Shown here: positions 38,633 through 50,215 of the stretch, in pieces
Layout: each line of letters starts with the position of its first letter
Numbering within the stretch: the first letter of the stretch is position 1
From: Lentinus brumalis
Taxonomy: Eukaryota > Basidiomycota > Agaricomycetes > Polyporales > Polyporaceae
DNA length: 64,000 bases
NCBI GenBank assembly: GCA_001792895.1
Contig: MARA01000009.1
Span: 1 to 64,000 of the forward strand
Reading direction: 5' to 3'
The notes under the pieces: generated by a model
The model's database searches: none
What the model was told of the DNA's origin: nothing
What the model saw: only the letters and a program-made list of their open reading frames with translations
Position numbers and translations under genes: made by a program

Positions 38633-41600
38633 CTACTCTTCGTCCTCAAACCGCAGGATCTGCGCGTCCTCGTCGACGGGCAGGTTGCGGTACCCTCTCC
38701 TTCCCTGCAGTCGGACGGCGACCGAGTCCACCTTTTCGGCGACCCACTCGTACGCGATGCCTGCGAGGCCAACGAGGAACCAGGGCACGCTCGCGAGAGT
38801 ATCGAGTACGCCCGAATCGGACGAGTATCGCGGACCGGTGTCTCCACCAGGTAGCCGTATGGCTCTGTGCGATAGTTTGTCAGTGCTCGTCGAACGAATC
38901 GGTCGGCTTGTGACTCACCCTCTGCTGTATCCTCCGCGTTTGGTATACCAATAACCCGCAAGGCCAGCGAAGGCCAAGGGTATGAAGAGCATCATCAGCC
39001 AGAAGAAAGCGCTGTGTCCGCGGATACCGGGGCAAGGATGAGCGGAGCCACGGTCGATCCTCTTCCCGCCCTCGCAACTGGAGTAGGGTATTTTGCGGTA
39101 TGGCGTGAGGTCATACCAGTAGTCCTCCCCTCCGCGGCATTGATCCACGGGGTCGGGGTCTCTGGGCTTCATTCCTGGAAGGAGGACGCATTCACCAGCA
39201 TCGTTCCTGACATAGTTGAACTCGCTGAAGCTGGGATGAGTGTACGCTGACGGAAATAAGAAGACCGTGCTTACCACTCGAAGTCAGAAGCTGTGCATTG
39301 GCAGTTCTTGACAATCTTGTTCTGTGCCTTGGGTTGATCGCCAACGACGCAGTCCGCATCACGCTTGCGGCGATGGTATAACGTCTGTAAGCAGGGTTAG
39401 AATGTCAGAAGCAAGATGTGAATGCATGTGCACAACGGGCCACACGCACCTGGCGACCGAACAGACACTGCTCCTCACGCTCCTCGCTGGGACTCCAAAG
39501 CTCAAAGTCGTCCTGTCCAGGCTCGTCGATGCTGAGCTGGCACTTCTTCCGAGTCAGCGACGAGAAATCGACGTGGACCGCGACCGCAGAGTTCTTCGCA
39601 CGAGGATAGTACCCCAGCAAGATGAACCTGCGACTGGTATCTGCCGGCACCGTGACGATCGCCTTCACCCGCATCGGCTCGTCCGTGAATTTGTACTCGC
39701 GCCACGACAAGCCCTCGTTCGTGCTGAACATGACATGGTCGGTCGGGCCTTCGTCGTTCGCCATGACCAGGATCGAACCGGAGTCGCCGAACTCCCAGAG
39801 GTGAGCGTCCTTGTGCACTTCCTCCCAGGTGAAGCCAGCGTCGCGGCTGAGGAAGGTGTCGCTCTGATCGTAGGCTTCGAGGTATTCGCCGACGTTGCCG
39901 ACCGCCATTAGGAGACCGGGGACGGATGGTGTACTATAGGTCGCGCGGACGTCGTAGCGCTCGGTGTACCCATGGATATGCAGGGCGCATTTCTGGGGAA
40001 CAAGCAGTCAGCGACCAGACGCTCTGATGTATAGATAAGGGACCTACTGTTGTTTGGCATTCGTATGAGCTGCCCTGGGAATCGCGCACGGGAGGAGTTA
40101 TGGGACGCCAAGTACCACCTGCGAATGATTAACAAAAAATAGAGAGGTGCTTGGAGATCACTGACCGTCGTTATGGGTTATTAGGGTCTTCAACAGCTTG
40201 CGACCGGTCAAGGGAGCTTCTGACGGATTGCCCACGACGTTGATCAAAGCGATACCATCCAGGCCGATCATCTTCTCGAAGTCGACGTACCCGGCATCGT
40301 TGCGGTTAACGTTGTCGATGGAGAGACCGAAGTACGTGCCGTTCGAGTTCGACTTCAGGATGTTGCCCCAGAAAGGCGCTGGCGGCTCCGACGTAGTGAC
40401 GTGGAGGAAGACCGACATGGTGCTCGACTCGAGAATGGTGTATGCCTACAACGGGGTTCAGTCCTAGGAGAGTACTTGGTGGCAGGAAGACTTACGTGTT
40501 GGTCGGGCCGCATGGTCGGCGGGAACTGACCGGGGGAGAACGTCCGGCCATCAAGGGACACCTGGATATCCAAAGACTGCTTCTGTGGGAGGAACTATGG
40601 GGAGATATTCGTGAGCCGGGGTAATTGGACAGCCTCTTGCACGTCAGACAGTCCTACCTCGGCGACAATCAGGTACTCGTTGAACTTGGTGAACCCAACG
40701 ACGTGATCGAACAGCTTCGTCTTCTTCGAGAAGAAGTTTGTCCCGCCGATGAGCTCGAGCGGGTTCTCCAGCCCAAAGAAGCGCTGGTTTCCCTGCTTGT
40801 TCTTGTAGCTCTCGCATATGATCTGGTTCGGGTCGACGAGGAGCTCCTTATCGCGCGCCCACGCGCAGTTTCGCACATACGTGTCGATGAGGGCCCAGTC
40901 ACGGCCGTTCATCAGCGAGTACTGCGCCTCGACATGGCAGCTGTCCGCGAAGCCGTCGCAGCCCTTGTTACCCGTCCAGATCAGGTAGTCGGACTTGCCC
41001 GGGTGGAAGTGCAGCACGGGGAGCCCGAAGGTGTTGGGTACTGAGGGAGCGTCCATCGAGATCCAGGTCCGGCCGGTGTCGGTGGTGTACCAGAAGCGTT
41101 TGGTGTTGGTGATGAGGTAGGCACGGTCGGAGGCGAAGGTGTGGTGGTAGAAGGCGACGAAAGTCTCCTCAGGGTGGATTTGGTTCCACGTGTACCCTTC
41201 ATTGGGCGACTGCCAGACCGTATTGTCGGCGAGCCGAACGAGGATAACGGTTGAGTCGCGGAAGTAGGAATACTGGACTACCGGGGCTGGGAACTCGAAC
41301 TTGACAGGATTTGTTAACGTGGCAGTTAGTCGCATAGGCGTGTGTACTCACAGTCTGATGAATGACTTGACCCTCCTGCGGCTGGGCTGAATATGATGGG
41401 GTCAATGCGATGTGATACATGGGTGTGCGCGTGGATCAACGCACCATTTCGGCACGACTTCTCCACCTTATCGTCCAGCTTGAGGCCCCTCTCCCTGTCA
41501 CACGTGTTGCCAGGGATCCTCCGCCAGCCAGATGATCCCTTGTACGTCTCGTGCGGCTCGAGACATACTCCAGCCGGGATTGGTTCAGGGCCTGCGGGGA

Positions 41601-44600
41601 CACATTCGCCACCATCCCGGATGAAGTTATAGTCACTGAAGCTACGCGTCAGAACCTGCTCGGACCGAAGCGTGCTAAAGGCATGCACTGACCACTCATA
41701 ATCTTCCCTCGTGCAAGGGCAAGACTCTTCTGTGGGGACGGGGTCGCGGAACTTCTCGCCCACGTAGCAATTGGCGTCAGCCCTCCGGCGCCTGTAGGTT
41801 TGCTGCTACGGGTTAAGCACTGGACCTGCCTTACTACCTGTCATGACATACCTTGTGGCCCATCAGACACTCGTGTGTAGCCGAGCGTGCAGTCCAGGTC
41901 TCAAAGTCGCTGTCTGCGCACTTGCGCCTGTTCAGGGTAGCGAAGTCGAGGAAGATAGCTGCAAATCGTCCTTCGCCCTTCTGATCTTTCTTCGCGACCT
42001 GACCGATGAGGAGGAACTTCTGCGAGGTCGAGTCCCCGACAGTCGTCAGGATTCGCGCCCGCATCTGGATACCGTAGTTGTACGTCTGCCTGCAGCATCG
42101 CGTCAATGGGAAGCGACGCCAAGGTGCACAGGAAGACATACCAAGACTTGCCGTAGTCGATCGAGTAGCTGACTGTGTCGATGCCTTCCTCATCGTTGAC
42201 CGCGACGAGGATGCTGCCTTGGTCGCCAAACTCGTACTTGTGCGCGTCCATGCGGACCATGCTCCAGGTCACGCCGCCGTCGGTGCTCAGGAAGGTGTCG
42301 CACTCCTCGTACGGTTGCAGGTATTCGCCGATCGAGCCGACGCCCATGATGAATCCGGGAGCGGGCGACGAAAACACGCGTCCAAAATTGTGCGGGAGGG
42401 TGACGGAATGCAAGTGCAGAGAACATGATACGTCGGCGGGGTTGCAGTGGATCTTCTGGCGTTCGCTGTTCTCCGCTGGCGGTCGTAGGCGTGCCCAGGT
42501 TCGACCTATATGTAGCGGTATCAGTACTGCTCAGACACACGCGAAATCCATGACGTACCGTCGTCGAAAGTGATCCGCGTTTGCAACTGCTTTGATGCGC
42601 GCCTCGACTCGACGTCGTGCGCGTTCTTGACGATGTTGGCGATGCCGACGCCCTCGACACCGTAGATGGTCTCGAAGTCGACGTAGCCCATTTCGTTCCG
42701 GTTCGTCTCCTTCAAACTCTCTACGAAGAACGTCCCGTTGCTGTTGCTCACGAAGAGCGTGCCGATGGCGCTCTGGTCGTGCACCAGCACGTCGACCGCA
42801 AGCGAGTGCGTCGTCGATTCGACAATCGTGTACGCGTTCTCGCGGAGCCGCGCAGACGTCGAGTGTGGGAAGCGCGCCTTCGCCCATGTCTTCGTGTCCA
42901 CGGTGACGTACAGCAGCATGTCGCCGGTAGAGCCCTCGGAGAGATCCTTCATCGCCACGACTGCGAACTGCGACACGATGGCAAAGGCGACGACGCCGCG
43001 GGCGTTCTTGCCGATGCCGAGGTCCTCGATCTTCTTTTCGGACTCGAAGAAGTCGGTCGAGGAGAAGAGGCGGCTGGAGGAGAGCGAGTGGCCACCAGAC
43101 GGGGAGGAAGACTGGAAGGCGACACAGTAGATGAGGTCGTCGTGCGCTTCGTGCTTGAAGTCTTTGCTGCTGTGCGCGAACTGGCAGCGGGAGGAGTCCA
43201 TCATGAGCAGCCTCGAGTCGCTGCTGAAGCCGTCTTTTGTGTAGTAGGTCTTGACGAGTGTGAGTATGGTGTAGATAGAACAGTGTTATGACGCACCTCA
43301 TCGTGACATGTCGAGCCCCATCCTCCGGACTTGTCGCAGGCGGTGCCCTGGTAGAGGATGTAACCCCACTTCTTGGGGTCGGAGTGGAATGAAAGCGGTC
43401 GGCCGATCATGGCAGGAGGGAGTGGCATCTCGAAAGATTGCCATGACTCGCCGCGGTTCATGGTTCGCCAATGCGTCGTCCCTCTGGACAGAATGAAAGC
43501 CTAGGGAATGGTTAGCACCTCGTGTCTCGAAAGCAACGCAGGTCTCCGAGTTGAAATGTAACTCAGGAAATGACAGTTCAGCGACACATCACGTCAAGTG
43601 AGAAGAGACGCCTCGTATTCCGGGCGGACATACTAACAGACAAACTGCGCGACGATTTCCTGGTCTCCCACGTCTAAGCAGTTTTGTGTGCGCGGAGTAA
43701 GCTTTGTCGCTTCTGGAATGGTACCTTCTTGGTCTGTCGCATTGCATATGTACCGCGCAAGTCCAAGGCGCGGGAAGTCCAGCCAATAGCGCGATCTCGG
43801 AGGCCAATGAGACGGTCTGTGATGTGCAAACAGGGTGTGATAGTGACGATGGAAGCGAAAGTTAGGCGGCGAACCAGGTTTCCCTGGACGCCCTTCCACC
43901 TGTGCCACTTCAGTGGCGGCAAACGAGAAGGGTTGCGGTAATGCACGAACTTGGGTGAAAGTGGAAGTGGATGGGGAGGTCAACAAGTGGAGCTTCGGTA
44001 CCCTGGACGAGGCCCATCTTTGCCGTGCAAGTAACACTTTCACTAGCCATCCCATCGTGCTCCTTCATAAATAGAACTCTGTCTTGAATGAGAGAAGAGC
44101 ACGCCACCAAACGTGGAGAGTTTATAGAGGACGCGAAGATACGCCTCCGGCGGTGGCGCAAGCAGGAGGGGTTGGCCGATCATGCGATGGTGTAGTCGTG
44201 CGACTGGCGCGTCAGGCCTGAGACCCGACTTTAGACGCGACGCGACGGACAGGACATGGGGCGGGGCTAAGCCCAGCAAGCGGGCAACCTTGCACTTCGA
44301 CCAGTCTCTCGGACATCCCTGACATGTCCATGCAGCGGGTGAGGGAGCAGGATGGGGACTTACCACTTTGCTGTCGAATGGATGGTCTACGACCATGGCG
44401 GCCTCTCCCTCCGGCACGCCCTTGGCAGGTGCCCATGTCTTGCCCTCGTCTGGAGAGACATGCACGACGCCGTTGACAACGTCGAAGTATATTGCATCCT
44501 AGGTTGCAGCAAGAGGGCCGTTAATGAACGCGTGATGCTGCCCACGCGGTATACTCGGACGTACAGGAGCGTCATCGAAGAAGAAGAGGCGTGCGGGGAG

Positions 44601-44703
44601 TTGTTCGAAGCGGTTCACGGTGTGTTGCGGTTGGCCGGCCGCAAGAAGAAGCCAGCAAGCTAGACTCCAGAGGAGAATGAAGGCCCTGTGGTGGCGGGCC
44701 ATG
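38633..44703 (-). CDS. VPS10: Vacuolar protein sorting receptor (sortilin)
   Basis: VPS10 carries soluble hydrolases such as carboxypeptidase Y from the late Golgi to the vacuole. The start [20 protein letters not shown] is a signal peptide. Asp-box beta-propeller motifs recur through the coding [43 protein letters not shown] and SRDAGFTW. These fit two Vps10 ten-bladed propellers, each followed by a cysteine-rich 10CC segment ([13 protein letters not shown] and [13 protein letters not shown]). Near the C-terminus is a single membrane helix ([18 protein letters not shown]) and a short cytosolic tail ending LRFEDEE. At least fifteen introns are implied. Divergent from COQ8 with 196 bp between starts. 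Confidence 0.93.
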
Positions 44704-44899
44704 GCAGAGTCGTGCTCGCTGCGGAGGACAGCGGACAAGCTGGCTGTACGCGTCCGATCTCTGTGGCGGGTCGCTGTCGTGGCACTAAGTAGATAAGATA
44801 AGATTACGGCGCGATCGGGACACGATCTCTGACGTCGCGACTCTCAATTACTTACAGTACTTATGCTGGTTTACCTCTGAGTCCTCTCTTCGACGAAGG
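44704..44899. promoter_or_regulatory. Shared promoter of VPS10 and COQ8
   Basis: 196 bp between divergent start codons must hold both promoters and 5' UTRs. Confidence 0.5.
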
Positions 44900-47150
44900 A
44901 TGCCACCAGGTCCCGCTTACAACTGGCTATGCGTTGCTCACTCGCTCTGTGACATCCTTGGCCATGCTGCCCACATTCGCGCCGCCCAGCTGGCCAGGAC
45001 CGGACGTGCAGGTTCAGAGCAACTCTCGCGAAAGCGGAAACGAGATGAACCGCCTGCTGAACACCCCGTGGCGAAGCCCTCACCGGTCAGCAAAGCTGCA
45101 TCCCCGGATGTGGTTCGAGCTCTGGAAGTGCGTCTGCAACGACCTCTGTTGATGCTGTGAGCTTACAGTGAAGTCGCAGGTGACCCCAGTTGTTCCCGCT
45201 CCTGCTACGTATGTCCCGGCGGACGCGATGCCTGCGGCCTCGGTGGTGGTAGAGATCAGGCCACCTGCATTGCCTGCTCAGGCGTCCCAGAAGATATCAG
45301 AGACGGAGGTGCTGTCGTTTGCGGACGTCTCCGCGAGCACGGGCATTCCCGACCCAGGCGAGGTAAGTACTCATGCCTTCTTACTGTAGTACAATACCAA
45401 GTGCATGCATGGCTCAGTCAATTATTCTCGACTCGCCACGAGCTCGCAACCTTCAGTCCTCGAAGGTCCCGTCTTCCCGCATCGGGCGACTCTTCCACTA
45501 CGGAGGTACGTCGAACACATCCCTCGGTCGTCAGTGATTTGACCGTGTTTATGTGGTAGGCCTTGCCGCCTCTCTCGGCTATGGCGCCGCCTCTGAACTG
45601 CTTCGACGCTCAACCCACAGCTCGGACGAGAACTCCACTGGCTCGCTCATGCTCACCGAGGGCAACATCAAACGCCTCGTCTCCAAACTCACGCAGATGC
45701 GCGGCGCAGCGCTGAAGCTCGGGCAGTTCATGAGCATACAAGGTCAGCGTCACACAATAGAAACGACGGCGGTGGGCTGACCCTCCATGCCTGTGCAAGA
45801 CAGCCACGTCTTGCCACCAGAGATAGAGGACATCTTCCGGCGCGTACAGGACAGCGCGCACTACATGCCCGACTGGCAAATGGAGGTGCGCCGCTCCTGA
45901 CTCGAGTGTGAATCCGGGTGTCGACAGAGCCTCTAGCAAGTCATGCGCGACTCACTGGGACCGTCGTGGATGGACAACTTCGAGTCCTTCGACCGCCTTC
46001 CCTTCGCCGCAGCCTCGATTGGCCAGGTCCATTCCGCCGTGCTGAAGGCCGCGGTGTCGCCCACCGGCGAGCCCGCGCGCGTCGCAGTGAAGGTCCAGTT
46101 CCCGAACATCGTCAACTCGATCAACAGCGACCTCGGATACGTCAAGATGCTCCTCACGGCGAGCAAGCTCCTCCCCCGGGTCTGTTCCTTGACCGCACCA
46201 TCAGCGTGATGAAGGACGAGCTCGCGGAGGAGTGCGACTATGCGCGCGAGGCGTCGTTTTTGAGGCGGTTCGGCCGGGAGGACCACTTGGGCGGGGACGA
46301 GCGGTTCAAGGTGCCGTGGGTGTGGGAGGGCAGCACGGACCGGGTGCTCGTCATGGAGCATGTCGGTGGTGTCAGCGTGGGCGGGTCGGTCATCAGCAAG
46401 CTCGGCCAGCGGGACCGAGACGACGTGGGTGCTCCTTTCGCGTCGACAGACGGCCGTGTCACTGATTTTGGGTCTACGCAGATCGCTGCACGCATCATCG
46501 ACCTGTGTCTGCGCGAGCTCTTCGTGTTCCGCGCGATGCAGACGGACCCGAATTGGACGAACTTCCTGTGGAACCAGCGCACGCGCCGGGTCGAGCTCGT
46601 CGACTTTGGCGCGACGCGCGAGTACTCGAAGGAGTTCATCGACAACTGGCTGCACCTGCTCTCTGCGGCTGTCGCGGAGGACCGCGACGCGTGCGTCGAG
46701 TGGAGTCTCAAGCTTGGCTACCTGACGGGGCAGGAGAATGACGTGCGCTCTCTCGTGTTTTCACTTCGACGTCTAAGAGTTCGTTGCTGATGGTGTCATG
46801 CCTGCAGGTGATGCTCGATGCGCATGTCAGGTCCATGGTGCTGCTGGGCACGCCGTTCAATGCGTCGACACCACAGCCATTCACATTCGGTCCCAAGTCA
46901 AAGTGGGCGGAGATCACTGCGGAAATCAGGGCGCAGATACCGGTCATGCTGCAGCATCGTCTCACACCGCCGCCCCGGGAGACATATAGTCTGAATAGGT
47001 ACGTCTGCGTCGGCCTCGTCTTTGAAGCTTTTGGGCTGATAGCAGGGCAGAAAACTGAGTGGGGCGTTCTTGCTGGCGTCGCGTCTGAACGCGTCGGTGG
47101 ACTGCAGGACGCTGTGGACGAAGGTTGTCGAAGGATACAGGTTTGGCTGA
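44900..47150 (+). CDS. COQ8: Mitochondrial atypical kinase/ATPase of coenzyme Q synthesis
   Basis: COQ8/ADCK proteins are UbiB-family atypical kinases needed to assemble the ubiquinone-synthesis complex on the inner mitochondrial membrane. The UbiB signatures are all visible: KLGQFMS (KxGQ), AAASIGQVH (Ala-rich loop), ARVAVKVQFPNI (the VAVK lysine), ECDYAREASFLRRF, MQTDPNWTNFLW (catalytic region) and VELVDFGATREYS (DFG). The N-terminal 150 residues are a basic, low-complexity presequence-like part. The last exons (from 46808) give VMLDAHVRSMVLLGTPFN and end VVEGYRFG at 47150. The final part and 3' flank are duplicated at 54513-55107. Confidence 0.92.
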
Positions 47151-47360
47151 GCTTGGTAGAGTAGAGCAACATGCATTCGCGTAGAGTAGATCTAGAGCGC
47201 CCATATATCACCGTCCACCAGCTCGGAAACGTCTCGCGAGTGACAACATTGCACGTTGTAAGTAGGTTAGTAGCGTGCTGTCGAGAGTATATGCTGTAGT
47301 ACGCTAGAAGTATGCGCGTGTAAGTAAGTCCTTGCGGGTGTTGAACCTGTGAATCTCTAA
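46731..47360 (+). repeat. Source copy of the COQ8 3'-end duplication
   Basis: Starts CAGGAGAATGACGTGCG in the penultimate coding region of COQ8 and runs through its stop and 3' flank to GAATCTCTAA. A diverged direct copy lies at 54513-55107. Confidence 0.88.
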
Positions 47361-47394
47361 TCTCAGGATCGATGCTGACCGACAGCCAGCTCAA

Positions 47395-48830
47395 TGCACT
47401 GCAAATTGCTCTAGAGAACGCGCATGAAAGACATGGGTTCGTTGATTCGTGAGTTACTCCGTCTGCTCTCCGATGTCTGCTCGACTTGACGCAAGTACCA
47501 GACTACCATCATTAACAACCACATTCTGAGGGCTGTGAGTGGGAAGGCAACACAACGGGCATCCGCAGAGACGAGAGCGCACTCTTCGTACACCATGTGC
47601 CAGTCTCCGCCCAGGGTACTTTCAAGGTCGTCAGGAGAAGTTCAGCTGGGTCACATTGGAGGCGTATGTCGGACCCATCAAGAGTGCCGCCGACCATCTG
47701 GAGCAGAGCCGAGTTTAGTTTATCCGAGAGTTGACTACGACCAAGACCCGTTCAGCGATGTAGACCTCAAGGCGGCACTACGAGGAGCTTACACCCGCGC
47801 TCAACAGATGAAATGGGCTGACTTCGAGCAGTAGTATGTGGACAGTGTCTTCGCCCATCCACACCGGAGCACCCTTCAGGAGTTCCTTGTCCTGGGCACT
47901 CAGTTTCGTCTCTTGGGATGGGGCCGCTAGGGGCTGTACGTTACTCACAAGGCCGACCACGTCAAGGACACGCGAACCTTCGTCGAGTTCCTTAGACGTC
48001 GTTAGCGTTAGCATGTGGGCTGGCATGCGCAGCGTCTCCGGGCGTCTGAAAATACCTTCCTCCTCCTCCTTCTGGGCTTTGCGGTTCTTGATGATGCCAG
48101 TCAGGGGTTAGACACCGCCGCGCGAGTTCGACATGCGACACCAACACCGACCAGCCCGCACGCTCCGCCGCGAAGACGGAAGACAGTACGACGACCTCAG
48201 GAGGGGTCTATCGTCTTGCAGTACACACTCGACTACTTCGCCCGGAGCCTCGAGAACGACTGGCCTCGGCAACGCGTTGCAGTCGGCAACGACACGTTCC
48301 TGATCGTTCGTCCGATCTTCGACACCGCGGGCGTGACAGGTCGCGGGACTCGAACCTAAATCGCGTGGCACGAGCAGTCTCGGTCTTTCGTGGTCTTCAA
48401 GGATGTCTGGCGCTAACTTTATCCGGAGTCTAGACGGAAGTCGACATCTTGAACTTGTGGCTGAACGACGCTGGTGTCGAGCACGTCCCTCCGCTTCTCT
48501 GCCACGATGAGGTCGCCTTTGAGGTGACTCCTCTGTCTTAATGCGCAGGACGCGTCGACGGACAAGCCGAAGATACATGCGAGGACCGGGATAAAGCGCG
48601 ACCGCGAGCAGGGCAAGGTTGTGTCGCAAGAAGACCAGCTCAAGGGTGAGGGTGAGTATCCCCGATTCCTTTACTTCGCCACGCTGGTCTTCATTGATGG
48701 TGCTTCAGAGGCTGGCATGCACGATCTCACTGAGTTCGAGAATCATTACTATAGGTACGCCAACTGAATCCTCGACGATCCTGAGATCAGGCTAACCTTC
48801 GCATAGATATGTTTCGTGACTCGAGATATT
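47395..48830 (+). pseudogene. FunK1 kinase pseudogene
   Basis: Pieces of a fungal-specific FunK1 kinase lie in order but in changing frames with stops. They are DLKAALRGAYTRAQQMKW, then LQYTLDYFARSLEN and FLIVRPIFDTAGVTGRGTRT, stop, AWHEQSRSFVVFKDVWR, stop, and EVDILNLWLNDAGVEHVPP. The GRGTR...FVVFKD block matches the same block in the neighbouring full FunK1 gene (GRGTRGYVALEWK...FVFLKD). No catalytic HRD exon follows. It starts right after the COQ8 3' flank. Confidence 0.7.
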
Positions 48831-49362
48831 TGTACTACACGCCGTCCTTGCCACATGCGATCACCTTCCGTGAGACTGTCCGTATTTTCCCCCTTGCACC
48901 TCTTGTGGCCTTATAACCACGATCTTGGATGACCATACACTGCGGCCTGTCGGTAGGAAGACTCAGCAGTCGCATAATCGCCTGTCACCCCACACGCCGG
49001 CCGCGAAGACACGGCGGGCAGTCGTCGTGAGGAGGAATGCCGCCGCCCGGGGATCCTAGGGAGCGACGTGGAAGACGTGGAACGCGGCGTTCTCCTGGGA
49101 CAAGCTGAGCGAGCACGCTGACGTCGTCGTCGAGAAGCGCGTGGCGACCAGGCGGTATACCGCTCTCGTCGACTGCCGCCGGACAAGTTGTGACAGGAGA
49201 GCGAATGAAATTGTGAGGGATGTCGGTGTAAGGAACTCACACAAAGGATGAGGCGAAGACGATGCGTGCTATCGCCGAGCTCCCAGGACGCGAGGGATGC
49301 GAAGTATGTCCACATCGCGCCCACTGCGAACCGAAGCTGTATAACACGGCCATGTGCGACAC
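48831..49362. other. Region between FunK1 pseudogene and membrane ORF
   Basis: Minus-strand text near 49240-49340 encodes VGAMWTYFASLASWELGDS, which might be a further exon of the membrane-protein ORF. Splicing is unresolved. Confidence 0.4.
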
Positions 49363-49707
49363 TTACATATCTGAGCGGGCTGGGATGTGTGTCAATCGAT
49401 AGCACTTGAGTATCACGGACAAGGCATGGACTCCATACCAGAGCAGCCGTGCCAGATCTCCGCCCTCGGCGCATTGATAGTCGACTCCAGCGACTCCGAC
49501 GATACTCGCGTTCATGGCCGCCCAGAGCAGAACAGTCGCAGGGAACGCTAGGCCATTGAACCGCTTGGGAGTGACATATCTGAGCCAGTGGAACACAAGT
49601 CTTGAAGTTCGCACTGCGCGAGAGATGATAGTTTGGACCTTCCTGTGTTGACAGAGCCCATGGTCATGCAATAACGTTTTCTCGAAATAAGTAACCGTAG
49701 GAGACAT
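49363..49707 (-). CDS. Possible small membrane protein, unknown
   Basis: A 114-residue ORF with a hydrophobic stretch (NGLAFPATVLLWAAMNASIV) and a second weaker one (LLWYGVHALSVIL). It may continue by splicing into minus-strand text around 49250. No family recognised. Lying between two FunK1 copies inside an inserted block, it may be a passenger or a decayed gene. Confidence 0.35.
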   Translation of the reverse strand: MSPTVTYFEKTLLHDHGLCQHRKVQTIISRAVRTSRLVFHWLRYVTPKRFNGLAFPATVLLWAAMNASIVGVAGVDYQCAEGGDLARLLWYGVHALSVILKCYRLTHIPARSDM

Positions 49708-50215
49708 GAGATCAAGCCTTTTGACCGCCCCGGGCAGGCGGTTAAGTCGCGACTCGCGGCGAGAGACTTAGCGCCGGTGACGGTGGCTGTGACCGCGCCT
49801 TGTTCGAGTCGTCGTCAGTGGCTCAGTGTCTTTCTCCTGACCTCTACGTCGTTACTACAAGAATTCGAGCGACAAGCCTGTGAGTGAGACCGCATTGGTC
49901 ACTGAGGTTATATACATTGACTGGACCGGAAGGTCCACAGCATTGACCGCGTCCCAGTGCACAAAGAGATCAAGTCCTCGTCGGGCCCAAGCGTGCACCC
50001 CCTTCAGCTGGAGACAATAGCGGTCAGAAGAGCGAGCTCTATTGTTCGCCGCTTTGGTATGTCCAGCCATCGATCATGGCCGGTCCCCATCAAATCCGCA
50101 TTAGCTCATCGACGTGATTGGCCAGATCCCGTGAGGGTGCAAACCACCACCGCGCAGTACAAAACGGCGCGTCCTCCGCGCGCCTGAAGGTTCGTCGTCT
50201 CTCTCCTCTACCACC